The notes: generated by a model from the letters alone, not told the origin. 64,000 nucleotides of DNA from Leptospira meyeri (GCF_004368965.1 NZ_SORO01000001.1:744001-808000), one strand, 5' to 3'. Counted from the first letter of the stretch, positions 53,700 through 63,126 are shown. Numbers and translations are program-made.

Positions 53700-54410
53700 T
53701 TGAATCCATTCATAAAAATTAAAATCAAAGCGATGCTCAGATGGTTTGGGATTCTCCTGAGGGGAGGATCTTTTCGATTTGGATTAAAAACATCCAATGG
53801 TAACAGTACAAACTGGACCGAAGAATCTAATCTCACACTTCCCATATTCCCATCTCCGTTCAAAGAAGGAAAACTCCATAACCTCCAGATTGCCATCGAA
53901 CAAATGAACAACAAAGTTCTGTATCCGGGAAAAATTTTTTCTTTTTGGTATGAAATTGGAGAACCCACAACCAAAAAAGGATACAAAGAAGGTCGGGTGA
54001 TCCGAGGAGGACAAGTAAGTTCCGAAATTGCAGGTGGTCTTTGCCAATTGTCAGGGATCATTTATTATTTATCTTTAGAGCTTGGTTTAGAAATTTTAGA
54101 ACGGTTCCCCCACTCTCGTGATTTATATACCGATGAAACAAGGTTTACACCTCTCGGAACAGATGCATCCATTGTTTACCCAACAAAAGATTTACGAATC
54201 AAGAACTCTCTGTCTTTACCTCTGCTTTTTTCTTGGGAACTAAAAGAGTCGGAACTATGTTTCCACATCCGATCAAAAAAACCAATCAAACGTAAAAAAA
54301 TATATTTTAAACAAACTCAAAAAAATGGATTTTCGAATGTCCAAGTTTTTGTAGATTCAGAAACAGATGGCAAACCAATTCTTTATTCCTCCGATGATTA
54401 CAAATTATAA
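53700..54410 (+). CDS. VanW-family protein
   Basis: 236 residues. The VanW core is clear: HNLQIAIEQMNNKVLYPGKIFSFW, then GYKEGRVIRGGQVSSEIAGGLCQLSGIIYYLSLELGLEILERFPHSRD and FTPLGTDASIVYPTKDLRIKN. VanW domains occur in glycopeptide-resistance clusters and in many spore or surface proteins; the function is unknown, perhaps cell-wall binding or modification. The annotated start is TTG at 53700; an ATG at 53733 is an alternative. There is no obvious signal peptide. It overlaps the next gene by 44 bases. Confidence 0.88.
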   Translation: MNPFIKIKIKAMLRWFGILLRGGSFRFGLKTSNGNSTNWTEESNLTLPIFPSPFKEGKLHNLQIAIEQMNNKVLYPGKIFSFWYEIGEPTTKKGYKEGRVIRGGQVSSEIAGGLCQLSGIIYYLSLELGLEILERFPHSRDLYTDETRFTPLGTDASIVYPTKDLRIKNSLSLPLLFSWELKESELCFHIRSKKPIKRKKIYFKQTQKNGFSNVQVFVDSETDGKPILYSSDDYKL

Positions 54411-55863
54411 AAAAGCTAGTTTTGTTTTATTTATTTTTCTTTTGACCATATCTTTACAACTAACAGTGCAGTTGAGTTCTCCTTTTGCCTTTGGAGCCGA
54501 TGGATATTATTATGCAGCCCAAGTCAATTCCTATATAACCAAAGGAAGGTTCTTTAGTCCAGATTCCTCACCCATTTTATATGGACTGGTTTTATTTTCA
54601 AAACTGGGAACAAATATCGTCATCACAAACAAAGTTTTTGTTTCTTTCCTTGTTGGATTTTTGTTTTTAGCAGGTTATCGGTTGGCCATATCGTTAACTA
54701 AGGATTTTTTCCTATCCGTCATTTTTGGCTTAATCCTAGTCTCTTCTTCCTTTATCCCTCATTTTAGTTTTAACTTTATCAAAAACCTAGGCGGAGTTGT
54801 TTTTTTTATCTTATTTTTAACAGAACTTTGGATTCTAGAGAATCAAAATCACAAAGAGAGACGAATCATTTATTTTCGATTGGTTCTATTTTTTGTTTTG
54901 GTTTTTCTCAGCCATAAAATCACTGCAGGTATTTCTTTTTTCCTTTTGTTACCTTTTGTTTGGAAACAGGTTCCGCTTTCTAAAATCCATCGTATCCTAA
55001 TCCTTTTGAGTTTACCTCTTTGTTTGATTGGACTTGGGTTTATATTTCCCAATATTTTACACTGGAAAGACCTAAAAACAGTTTTATTGGAAGATTTAGA
55101 ATTTCAGTTCCTTTCTCCGTTTTATAAATACTCACAGATCTTTCCTGAATTTCTTTTCGAACAGATTCTTTTCTTTTTCTCACCAATAATTTATTGGATC
55201 ACAAGACCAAAGCTAACAAATGAATCAAAAGCTTTTTATGACAGGCTGGTTATATTATTTTTCCTTCTTTCACTACCCATCTTTAGTTACACTGCTTTTA
55301 GTTTTCCATTTCGATTATTCCTTTTGATTTTTATTCCAGCAATCCTTTTGTTACTCCCTGCTTTTTCAAAAATAAAATCGAAGTTGACCATTGGAATCTT
55401 ATGTTTGTTATTATTTTTTTACCAATGGTTCACAATGAACCGAGAAAAAGATTTTAACAACCAAGACTATAAACTTTATTCGATTTTACTACCCTTGTTA
55501 CAATTCCCCCAAAATACTCTCATCATTGTTCACCAAGGTTTTGATTATTTTATTTGTTACAACAAGGCAGGGGATGCGTTCCATTTTTTACCGGAAGAGA
55601 AACATAAAAATAGACCAATCTATCGGATTGTTTACGGGGTATCTGCAGCTGAATATGAAAAGTATCTCAAAAAAGATGTTAAGATACAATATTTACCCGG
55701 CTTCTATTCTGTTATCGAAGAAAATCGATGGCAGGAATTTTTAACAGAGCTTCCTGCCGATACGAAAAAAAGAATTTTGGATTGGAAAAATCCAAACACA
55801 CATCGAACAAATACGATGTTACGAAATGAATCCTTTAAGGAGAAGAGTAAGAAGATTTTGTAA
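54367..55863 (+). CDS. Polytopic membrane protein, GT-C glycosyltransferase-like
   Basis: 498 residues with about ten membrane helices and a first extracytoplasmic loop SSPFAFGADGYYYAAQVNSYI that resembles the acidic loop of GT-C (PMT/ArnT-like) glycosyltransferases. A C-terminal soluble domain of about 110 residues follows (NTLIIVHQGFDYFICYNKAG). The acidic motif is weaker than D/E-x-D, so the substrate role is unproved. The ATG at 54367 lies inside the VanW gene; an ATG at 54394 is an alternative. It converges with and overlaps the SH3 lipoprotein gene by 29 bases. Confidence 0.75.
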   Translation: MANQFFIPPMITNYKKASFVLFIFLLTISLQLTVQLSSPFAFGADGYYYAAQVNSYITKGRFFSPDSSPILYGLVLFSKLGTNIVITNKVFVSFLVGFLFLAGYRLAISLTKDFFLSVIFGLILVSSSFIPHFSFNFIKNLGGVVFFILFLTELWILENQNHKERRIIYFRLVLFFVLVFLSHKITAGISFFLLLPFVWKQVPLSKIHRILILLSLPLCLIGLGFIFPNILHWKDLKTVLLEDLEFQFLSPFYKYSQIFPEFLFEQILFFFSPIIYWITRPKLTNESKAFYDRLVILFFLLSLPIFSYTAFSFPFRLFLLIFIPAILLLLPAFSKIKSKLTIGILCLLLFFYQWFTMNREKDFNNQDYKLYSILLPLLQFPQNTLIIVHQGFDYFICYNKAGDAFHFLPEEKHKNRPIYRIVYGVSAAEYEKYLKKDVKIQYLPGFYSVIEENRWQEFLTELPADTKKRILDWKNPNTHRTNTMLRNESFKEKSKKIL

Positions 55864-56593
55864 AAGCATACTCGCTTTTACAAGCAGAGTCTTTTTCTTT
55901 TTTCTCTCTGAGTAACAAAAGTTTGTCGTTACAAATATAAAAATACAAATCTTCTTTACCCGCTACCGGGTAAGTGCTTAACGAAACTAAATATTCATCC
56001 GACTCTGTATACTCATAATAAGCATTATAATATGCAGTTCTTTCTTCTTCTGTTTGTGGGTATTGGATGAAAATAGAGGGACGAATGAGCCTCGACTTTG
56101 TGTCCAAAACAAGATGGTCCGAATACACATCGAATGTACCTTCTAACTTTTCACTAATACCTGAATATTTACTAAATTCTCGATACACAAATCTGATTCC
56201 GTCGAATTCAATTGTATTCGAACAATCATCTCGATTTGGAATTTTACAAAAAACAAAATTCCCTTGTACGGCTGCAATCATAGCATCCCGGGATTCCACT
56301 TTATCTATGGAAAGATAACCACCGAACACCCATCCGGATGCAAAATTTGATTGAACACGATACCAATAAGAAGTGATTCCGTCTATTTCCGTGTCCTTAT
56401 CGGACCGCTCGAGAACCTTCACCTGATCGCCTAGTTTTAATTTTCCCACCTTCTCCCCATCCAATGTGGGAGTTTTTCGTGCATTGAGAACCGTCGCAGA
56501 AATATATGCAGTTTGGCCGACCTCGAATGCCGGTGTTTTTTTACACTGGAACACAACCAAAGAAGTTAAGAAAACAAGGAACAATTTCTTCAT
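55835..56593 (-). CDS. SH3-domain lipoprotein
   Basis: 252 residues from the ATG at 56593. The signal ends at VFQC (Cys17). A bacterial SH3 domain follows (about 25-100): VGQTAYISATVLNARKTPT, VGKLKLGDQVKVLE, YWYRVQSNFASGWVFGGYL. A second unclassified domain makes up the rest (FCKIPNRDDCSNTIEFDG, conserved Cys pair). SH3b domains bind cell-wall or protein ligands. The frame extends to a TTG at 56629, but the ATG directly precedes the signal sequence. The plus-strand membrane gene overlaps its end. Confidence 0.82.
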   Translation of the reverse strand: MKKLFLVFLTSLVVFQCKKTPAFEVGQTAYISATVLNARKTPTLDGEKVGKLKLGDQVKVLERSDKDTEIDGITSYWYRVQSNFASGWVFGGYLSIDKVESRDAMIAAVQGNFVFCKIPNRDDCSNTIEFDGIRFVYREFSKYSGISEKLEGTFDVYSDHLVLDTKSRLIRPSIFIQYPQTEEERTAYYNAYYEYTESDEYLVSLSTYPVAGKEDLYFYICNDKLLLLREKKEKDSACKSEYAFTKSSYSSP

Positions 56594-56657
56594 GAAGGAG
56601 AGATTGGTTTTTGAGAGAAATTTTGGCAAGAAAAAATATGGTTAAAAAAAGAGAGTA

Positions 56658-56685
56658 TTTCCACCTAATTTTAACTAGGTGGAAA
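56658..56685 (-). terminator. Hairpin after YidB-like gene
   Basis: On the minus strand CCACCTA (with three further A-T pairs) pairs with TAGGTGG across an eight-base loop. A T-run follows a few bases later. It lies between the YidB-like gene and the SH3 lipoprotein gene. Confidence 0.6.
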
Positions 56686-56699
56686 ATGCGAATTGGGTT

Positions 56700-57101
56700 T
56701 TATTTGGTAAATAAAGATGCCAACGAAGATAACTGAGAAGTGATATCCCCGCTTGGTTCCTTTCCATCAGGAGAAAGTTTATCGATGAACATTGGCAATA
56801 AGTTTCCAATGAGGCCTGCCGTAGCTTCCGAATCCAATCCTACCTTTTTTGCAAGCTCCTGCACAGAATCGCTTCCGAGAACCTTCATTACATCAGAAGC
56901 ACCAATGTTTACGTTTTCTCCAGTTCCAACCCAAGAAGTAGCAGCTTCTGCAAACCCTTTCTCTTTGAACTTTTGGACAATTCCGGATACCCCACCATTA
57001 TCTTCTATAATCTTCTGGATACCGGATACAACTTGGGGATTGTTTTGGACTAGCTCCACTGCCTGAGCTGCGACGGCTTTCAAACTTTCGAAAAAACTCA
57101 T
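56700..57101 (-). CDS. YidB-family (DUF937-like) protein
   Basis: 133 residues, Gly/Ser/Ala-rich helical protein. The motif set GGVSGIVQKFKEKGFAEAATSWVGTGENVNI, VMKVLGSDSVQELAKKVGLDSEATAGLIGNLLPMFIDKLSPDG is that of the YidB/DUF937 group, of unknown function. There is no signal peptide. It is transcribed alone, divergent from the FG-GAP gene. Confidence 0.85.
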   Translation of the reverse strand: MSFFESLKAVAAQAVELVQNNPQVVSGIQKIIEDNGGVSGIVQKFKEKGFAEAATSWVGTGENVNIGASDVMKVLGSDSVQELAKKVGLDSEATAGLIGNLLPMFIDKLSPDGKEPSGDITSQLSSLASLFTK

Positions 57102-57263
57102 AAGCTAGATTTTGTTCTGAGAAATATAAAAAAGAAAGATATTTTTAAAAACCACAAACTAAAGTTTCTGAGATCTTTGTATTTTTCTTTTGGGATTCCA
57201 ATAATTTATTGCATTCCCACTCCCCAAATCGAAACATCAATCCAATGTTAGCTGTATCGTGTC

Positions 57264-59153
57264 ATGAAATTTAAAATATCCCAATTTCTAAACTTACGGT
57301 TAATGGCACTAGGAATCTCTTTATTCCTTGTCAATTGTTGGGCCAACCCTTTGACTCACCCGCCAATTGAATGTTTGATGAAACAATCCAACTTTCTTTG
57401 CCCAGACAAAGATCCTTTTCGACGTTTTGCCCCCGCACAGTATTTACTCCTCCTCCCAGAGTCTTCTGTCACCATCTCCAACCTAACCAACCACTCCATT
57501 GTGGAAACTGGGTTTGTTGTAGGAACCGTCCCGCAAGGACCAACTTTTGTAAATGTGGGAATTGATGATGCTCCTCCTACCCAAGTACCGGTGATCAATG
57601 GAACTTGGAGGTATGGTCTACCAGCAAAAGCCATTACTGGAACCTTCTGGACATATGGTACCCTTCACACTATCTATGCGCATTTGCCTTACGAAAGATC
57701 CAATACCATCCAAGTCCGGATGGGAACCAATCATGATACGGATGGAGATGGTTATCCGGATTTGATTGTATCGGCAACGCCAAACAATAGTACCCAAGGT
57801 TATGGATATGTTTACAAATCAAATCCAAATACGAAACAACTCGATACAACACCTAACACGGTGCTTACGAATGGACTCACTTCCTATTATTTTGGAAGTC
57901 GCATTGGATCTGGTGATTTTAATGGAGATGGGTATGCAGATATTTTAATAGGAGCACAAGCATATAATGCTGCAATTGGAAGGGCTTATGAATTTTTAAG
58001 TAGAGGCCAATCAGGGATTCCATCCCAAAACCTAAATACGGGTGGAACTGCTGATGCAATTCTTGATGGAGTAACAGATTCAGGAAGATTTGGTACGAAT
58101 ATCATCGGTGCTGATGTAAATGCAGATGGTTATGATGATGCTATCTTTGCTTCTCCATGGGAAAATGAATTATTTATTTTCCATAGTCAGGGCCCAAATG
58201 CAATATCTTCTCAGAGTACGAATAAAGCTAATTTTGTATTTAAAAATCCTTCTCCTCCGAATCCAGACGATAATTTCGGAACTTATGCCTATGCAGGTGA
58301 TGTTAATGGAGATGGATTTTTAGACCTCGTTGTCAGTGCAGCTACGTATTCTACGATAATCGGCCGAATGTATATTTTTATTTCCAATCAAGGTTCCTTA
58401 CCTACAACTCCTCAGCAAATCCTCGTTGCCCCATTAGAGTCAGCACCTGGGTGTGCGACTGGTCTTGGCTGCCAATTTGGAACCAGTTTTGTAATGGATT
58501 ATTTCAACTCAGACCGTTGCATTGATCTTGCAGTAGGAGGACCCCAGTTCAACACAAGACAAGGAATTGTCTTTGTGTATCATTCCAATTGTGATCCAAT
58601 CAATCCTTATCCGAATCCACCAGTGGCCACATTGGTAGGACCACCCACTACAAGTTGTAATGCAAACAATTGTTTCTTTGGGGGAACTTTAGCTTCTGGC
58701 GATACAAATGGAGATGGATTGCCTGACTTATTGATCGGAGCAACCGGTGCTAGTGCCGGGATTGGTGACGTTTACTTAGTGTTAAACGATCCAATTTCAG
58801 GATTTCGCAATATGGATTTAAGTGCAGGAGGATCAGCTGACAGTCTTTTTTCTGGGTCTCTTACAAATCGTAATTTCTCTCAAGGACTACAGTTCCAAGA
58901 CACCAATGCAGATGGCCTACAAGATATCATCATCTCAGAACCATTGACCACCAATCAACTGTACACCTTTCATAGTATTCGAGGTGGTGTTCCAAAAAAC
59001 CAAAACTTAAATGGAGGTGGAGTGACAAGCCAAACACTCACGCCACCTGCAGGAACTTCTTTGGGAAATACAATTGCGTTGTGGAAAACGAAAGCAGAGA
59101 ATTATTTGTGGGCTATGGTCGTGAAAACAAAAGAGTATTTTGGTTTTATCTAA
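57264..59153 (+). CDS. FG-GAP (integrin alpha-like) lipoprotein, seven-bladed propeller
   Basis: 629 residues. The signal ends at LVNC (Cys25). After about 125 residues, seven FG-GAP/calcium-loop units occur: DTDGDGYPDLIVSA, DFNGDGYADILIGA, DVNADGYDDAIFAS, DVNGDGFLDLVVSA, YFNSDRCIDLAVGG, DTNGDGLPDLLIGA and DTNADGLQDIIISE. Seven is the number for one complete beta propeller. The fifth loop has lost two calcium ligands. Such proteins may bind host or matrix ligands or act in surface assembly. There is no C-terminal sorting domain. It is a single-gene unit. Confidence 0.88.
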   Translation: MKFKISQFLNLRLMALGISLFLVNCWANPLTHPPIECLMKQSNFLCPDKDPFRRFAPAQYLLLLPESSVTISNLTNHSIVETGFVVGTVPQGPTFVNVGIDDAPPTQVPVINGTWRYGLPAKAITGTFWTYGTLHTIYAHLPYERSNTIQVRMGTNHDTDGDGYPDLIVSATPNNSTQGYGYVYKSNPNTKQLDTTPNTVLTNGLTSYYFGSRIGSGDFNGDGYADILIGAQAYNAAIGRAYEFLSRGQSGIPSQNLNTGGTADAILDGVTDSGRFGTNIIGADVNADGYDDAIFASPWENELFIFHSQGPNAISSQSTNKANFVFKNPSPPNPDDNFGTYAYAGDVNGDGFLDLVVSAATYSTIIGRMYIFISNQGSLPTTPQQILVAPLESAPGCATGLGCQFGTSFVMDYFNSDRCIDLAVGGPQFNTRQGIVFVYHSNCDPINPYPNPPVATLVGPPTTSCNANNCFFGGTLASGDTNGDGLPDLLIGATGASAGIGDVYLVLNDPISGFRNMDLSAGGSADSLFSGSLTNRNFSQGLQFQDTNADGLQDIIISEPLTTNQLYTFHSIRGGVPKNQNLNGGGVTSQTLTPPAGTSLGNTIALWKTKAENYLWAMVVKTKEYFGFI

Positions 59154-59163
59154 TAGAAGACAG

Positions 59164-59219
59164 ATTGATTGGATACATACTGTCACCTATTCATAGTTTG
59201 ATAAAAAAATCCAATCAAT
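59164..59219. repeat. 11-bp inverted repeat in convergent gap
   Basis: ATTGATTGGAT (59164-59174) and ATCCAATCAAT (59209-59219) are perfect inverted copies separated by 34 bases with an A-run inside the right flank. It lies between the ends of the FG-GAP and DUF1566 genes and may act as a weak terminator for one or both. Confidence 0.45.
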
Positions 59220-59281
59220 ATAAGCTATAGACCCTTTGCAATTTGTATCTACAATTTTTACAAAGGAATTCGATTCTACTC

Positions 59282-59755
59282 TTAAGGTCCAGAAACACAG
59301 CGTATATTACTACCTCCTTGTAATTTAAGATCATCCAATACGGAACCATTACTGAAAATTACCAACCATGCAGCAGTGGGTCCGAAGGAATTGGAATTAG
59401 TTGAACTCCAATACAGAATTCCCGTAGCCGGGAAAATCGTTGTATCGATCAAAGGCCCGGAAGACTTTGTTACATCTAGAATACTTTGTAGTTCGATGAT
59501 ATTGGGGAGTCGCCAGGTCCTAGAAGCTAAAGTAAGACCATGGCAACGTGTCAGTGCTACAGGCCAGGACTCGTAAACTGCAGAAGATCCTGAACAATCC
59601 AAATTCGTTTGGCCCCAACTGCATTTTTGCCATAGTAGCCCTGTGGCAAGGTCAGTTACTGTGCCATTCCCGTTGTCTGAAAATGGTGCGGCAAGGATTT
59701 GTGATGTGACGAACAAAAAAAATACAACAATGTTTTCAATTTTATATGGTTTCAT
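59282..59755 (-). CDS. Secreted DUF1566 (Lcl_C) protein
   Basis: 157 residues from the ATG at 59755 (AGAGGA twelve bases upstream). A signal peptide (VVFFLFVTSQILAAPF) is followed directly by one DUF1566/Lcl_C domain: TVTDLATGLLWQKC, ASRTWRLPNIIELQSILD, and the terminal IRCVSG. Lcl_C domains bind glycans or heparin in Legionella Lcl and are related to the FGE-sulfatase/C-type-lectin fold. It is 23 bases after the large DUF1566 gene and probably cotranscribed. Confidence 0.82.
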   Translation of the reverse strand: MKPYKIENIVVFFLFVTSQILAAPFSDNGNGTVTDLATGLLWQKCSWGQTNLDCSGSSAVYESWPVALTRCHGLTLASRTWRLPNIIELQSILDVTKSSGPLIDTTIFPATGILYWSSTNSNSFGPTAAWLVIFSNGSVLDDLKLQGGSNIRCVSGP

Positions 59756-59778
59756 AATGATTAATTTATCCTCTTTCG

Positions 59779-62412
59779 TTAATTTGAGACACAACGAACG
59801 TTACTACTGCTATTTTTAGTGCCATCGATTATGTAACCAGAAGCAAAATCTAGAGTATATGAACTAGCAAGATTTGATCCTATGGTACAAGAAGTCCGAT
59901 AGACATTTGCCGAGTTAGGAAAGGCATTGGAGTTTATTTTTTCAATAGACAGATACGCTTCACCATATTCTATCAAAGTTGCCATCTCCTGCCTAGTCGG
60001 CAGTCTCCAATTGGTTCTCCCCGCATAACCACTCCCGCTATTTAGTAAATTCAAATAAGCACAAGCATTCACTGCATTATAAAATGTGAAATTAGAGGGA
60101 GAACCAGTGCAACCATTACCAGATTGTCCTTCTGTACATGTTTTCCAGACAAGCCCAGCAACATTATCCGTTGTTGTGTAATCACTGCCTGAGGCAGTTG
60201 GTCCTGTAAAACTTCGAGTAACTCCCGATTGAATTTCTCCATCTTGCGAAGGCCAACCCGAGTTATTACAAGCTTGATTACTAGTATCATTATAACAAAG
60301 AATCAGGCCTGTTTTGCGAAGAGGTATGATTGCATGGGTATGCACCCCTGTCGTAAAGGATCTCTGCACATTGGCAGCCATTGTATTGCCTGCCACATCT
60401 TTTAAGTTAGTTGACCCAAGAGTCCAGCGGATCTGCGAGTTTTCGGGAAAGTAAATCCAACTTAAATTGATTTGTAAGGTTGTGGTATTGACCCAACTAA
60501 ACGTAGTGCCTGTATTTGGAATGTTCACATAACTAGTTCCGTCCCAATTTTCAGTCGTCAACGTTGGCGTTAGGCTCGTGTCCATCGCCTCCGAAAAAAC
60601 GACTGTAACTCTACCTGGTCTTGGTGCGTATCCTGTAGCGGTATCAGAAGGTGTGGAAGAGGAAACCGTTGGAGGCGAGCCATCTTTCGTGATTGTGGTC
60701 GTCGTCGATCCATAATTGCCGATCAAATTAGGACCTACACAGATACGAACCGTATTGGCACCAGATGCAAAACTAGCATTGGCAATGGTGCTACTAATCG
60801 CTGATGCTGCAGTGGCCGTTCCATTTACATTAGTTCCTGTGGCTGTTGTTCCATTGGTGCAATCTGTCCCACCAATTCGGATTTGATAGTTTCCAGTGAT
60901 AGTAGATTGCCAAGCGATGGTTTGGGTGGCAGAGCCGTTGACAAATTGGCTTGTGGGAGTATAAGAATTGATGGTGATGGTAGCAACTGTGGTATCTACC
61001 GTATAGTTTGCCGCAACAACTCCACTCACATTTCCTGCCGAGTCCCTGGCGATCCATTTATTATAAGTGACTGCTCCATCCGTCATACTCAAAGGTGATG
61101 AATACAAAGTTCCTGATGTAATCGCTCCCGTGGAACCAGTGATTGCTGGGTTCGTTGGTGCCGAACCAATATTTGTTGCATATACAATTTTATCGCAAGA
61201 GCCACCTCCTGTATCGGAACAAGATAAAGTGACAGATGTTGCCGATCCATAAGATCCTGCACCTGGCGAGGCACTCACAGTGGGAGCCGTATCGTCTCTT
61301 GTCAAAGGGAAGGTAACATTTCCTTTCAGTGTACTGATGCTATCTGTTACACAAATACGAAAGGTTTTTGTTGATTGTCCAGAAAAGGCATTCGCTGCAG
61401 TCAAAGTGGTTGTGATATTACCCCCTGCCGTTGTTGTCCCAGAAACATTGGTTCCTGTGGCTGCACTTCCATTATTACAATCTGTTCCCCCATCTAAGAC
61501 CGTATAATTGCCATTACGATTGCTTTGCCATTGGATATTGGCACTACCAATCGCTCCACTCACTGTAGATACATATTGAGAGGATTGCGATCCGATCGTG
61601 ATGTTAGGAATGTTTGTATCGATGACATATGTCGATGTTGCTGCCGCACTGGAATTTCCGGCAAGATCTCGACAGAGATACCGCAAAACGTAGGTTCCAT
61701 CTCCCCCACCACCCACATTGACTGTCACGTTTGGAGGAGGAGCCACAGTCCCATTGAGGGGAGAAAAAGAAGGAAGAGTGTTATTCACAGTATAAATAAT
61801 CTGGGATACTCCGACCAAATCGGAACACGAAATTATAACGGATTGACTGCCACCAAAATTTCCTCCAGGGATATTAACAGAAATAGTGGGAAGAGTCACA
61901 TCATTATGAATGATTGACAAACGATTGTCATTAATCACTCCATCCCCATCGGTATCAAAACCATCCGGGTATCCGTCGTTATTTACATCCACTAGATTTA
62001 CAGGAGAACCACCCCCATCCGGTCCCGTAGTTAAGCCTGGATTTCCAGTAGGATTTATAAAGTAGTCGGGAGTCCCATCTCCATTTGTATCTATGGCATC
62101 GGGTTTTCCATCACCGTTTGTATCTAAGAGGAGAATATCAGGTGCACCATTTCCATCTGTATCAATTCCGTCGGAAATTTCGTTTCCATCTACATCCATT
62201 ACGATGCCGTCCGGGACACCATTTCCATCCAGATCGACAGGTTTTCCCGGGGTAAACTCTCTTGTTGTCCCGCTCGCGTTACCAAATCCAAGAAATAGAA
62301 GTATAGAAGCTAAGTTAGACTGTCCGCTCTGGGGGGCGCAGGAAGCGGCAAGAACCCAGGCAGCCAAAATCAATGTTAGATGAATCCATATACTTTTTGT
62401 TAGTTTCCGCAT
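59779..62412 (-). CDS. Large lipoprotein: Ca-loop repeats, Ig-like domains and DUF1566
   Basis: 877 residues from the ATG at 62412 (GAGGT ten bases upstream). The signal ends in lipobox LAASC (Cys25). The order is: thrombospondin-3-like Asp/Asn calcium loops (about 60-180, DLDGNGVPDG, DVDGNEISDG, DTDGNGAPDI, DTNGDGKPDA, DTNGDGTPDY, DVNNDGYPDG, DTDGDGVI); chitobiase-C-like/Ig-like repeats (about 185-570, two of them starting SVTLSCSD-like and ending YTVDT); an SbsA/Ig_5-like domain (PRPGRVTVVFSEAMD); and a C-terminal DUF1566 domain (TTDNVAGLVWKTC, WRLPTRQEMATLIEY, VRCVSN). It looks like a large surface adhesin. Confidence 0.85.
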   Translation of the reverse strand: MRKLTKSIWIHLTLILAAWVLAASCAPQSGQSNLASILLFLGFGNASGTTREFTPGKPVDLDGNGVPDGIVMDVDGNEISDGIDTDGNGAPDILLLDTNGDGKPDAIDTNGDGTPDYFINPTGNPGLTTGPDGGGSPVNLVDVNNDGYPDGFDTDGDGVINDNRLSIIHNDVTLPTISVNIPGGNFGGSQSVIISCSDLVGVSQIIYTVNNTLPSFSPLNGTVAPPPNVTVNVGGGGDGTYVLRYLCRDLAGNSSAAATSTYVIDTNIPNITIGSQSSQYVSTVSGAIGSANIQWQSNRNGNYTVLDGGTDCNNGSAATGTNVSGTTTAGGNITTTLTAANAFSGQSTKTFRICVTDSISTLKGNVTFPLTRDDTAPTVSASPGAGSYGSATSVTLSCSDTGGGSCDKIVYATNIGSAPTNPAITGSTGAITSGTLYSSPLSMTDGAVTYNKWIARDSAGNVSGVVAANYTVDTTVATITINSYTPTSQFVNGSATQTIAWQSTITGNYQIRIGGTDCTNGTTATGTNVNGTATAASAISSTIANASFASGANTVRICVGPNLIGNYGSTTTTITKDGSPPTVSSSTPSDTATGYAPRPGRVTVVFSEAMDTSLTPTLTTENWDGTSYVNIPNTGTTFSWVNTTTLQINLSWIYFPENSQIRWTLGSTNLKDVAGNTMAANVQRSFTTGVHTHAIIPLRKTGLILCYNDTSNQACNNSGWPSQDGEIQSGVTRSFTGPTASGSDYTTTDNVAGLVWKTCTEGQSGNGCTGSPSNFTFYNAVNACAYLNLLNSGSGYAGRTNWRLPTRQEMATLIEYGEAYLSIEKINSNAFPNSANVYRTSCTIGSNLASSYTLDFASGYIIDGTKNSSSNVRCVSN

Positions 62413-62442
62413 ATCAGGTATTACCTCAATAGCAACAACCAC

Positions 62443-62823
62443 AACTTTCCGTCAATAATTTAGATGGTTTCCTCTTTGGAATAGATATTTTTTTTAACAA
62501 TTTAGAGAATCTTAAAATACTGAACTACATTCACCTAACAAATAGATTAAAAAAGCTGATTATGGCCGCCTCGCCATCCTTTGGCATATCCTGATTAAAC
62601 CAGACAAGCGATCGCGCTTTACGCTTCCAATCTTTTGCTAATGCAAAAGGATTTCCTTACACGGTTGTATCCCTTTTAAACTTTTCCCAGAAATTAATCT
62701 CTTAATTAATTAACGCTTAAATTAAGTTGGATTCGTTACACTCGTCCACCAAGTCAAACCTTCGGTTTGCTTGTATCCTCGCTCCTATGGTCGCTGTGGA
62801 TTAATCGCTGGCAGAGAAAAACT
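62443..62823. other. 380-bp gap with hairpins and no gene
   Basis: No gene is supported here. The minus-strand 42-codon frame ending near 62531 (GNPFALAKDWKR...) has a stop directly before it and no start. The stretch has CAAACC-TTC-GGTTTG (hairpin near 62755), AATCTTTTGC/GCAAAAGGATT, and TTAATTAATTAA palindromic runs. It contains one copy of a 15-bp repeat shared with 63127 and may be a non-coding repeat element or a decayed gene. Confidence 0.4.
62528..62542 (-). repeat. 15-bp direct repeat, copy A
   Basis: On the minus strand TTTGTTAGGTGAATG, identical to copy B at 63127-63141. It lies 116 bases before the start of the large DUF1566 gene. Confidence 0.7.
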
Positions 62824-63087
62824 TCACTCGAATGAAATATTAATTCTTTCCTTACATTTTTTTCTCTGTGCATCCAAGGCCATACATGAAATTAAAAATA
62901 AATTCTGCCTTTGTAAGGAATCGAAGCATAGGTTTGTATTTCCACAACTTTCATCTACAGCTCTCATATAGAGAATTGGATTGCGACATTGTAATGAAAT
63001 TGGATTTTCATCTAAACATTCCTCTTTCCCAGATTGGCAATGAAGGATCGTAAAGAAAATACAGACAATCAGTAGGCTATTTTTCAT
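62824..63087 (-). CDS. Small Cys-rich lipoprotein
   Basis: 87 residues. The signal ends at lipobox ILHC (Cys17). The mature part has seven further cysteines (EECLDENP, LQCRN, DESCGNTNLCFD, LISCMA, KKCKER), which points to disulfide-linked folding outside the cytoplasm. I recognise no family. AGGA lies nine bases upstream and repeat copy B 40 bases upstream. It is one of three tandem small lipoprotein genes on this strand. Confidence 0.7.
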   Translation of the reverse strand: MKNSLLIVCIFFTILHCQSGKEECLDENPISLQCRNPILYMRAVDESCGNTNLCFDSLQRQNLFLISCMALDAQRKKCKERINISFE

Positions 63088-63126
63088 CCTACAATTCCTA
63101 AAATAAACATTAACGAACTCTCAAAC

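Noticed and set aside
62533..62732. A full integron attC site
   Set aside because: Only core-like heptamers are present; the length is excessive, arm complementarity is poor and no integrase is in the window. It is kept only as a question under findings.
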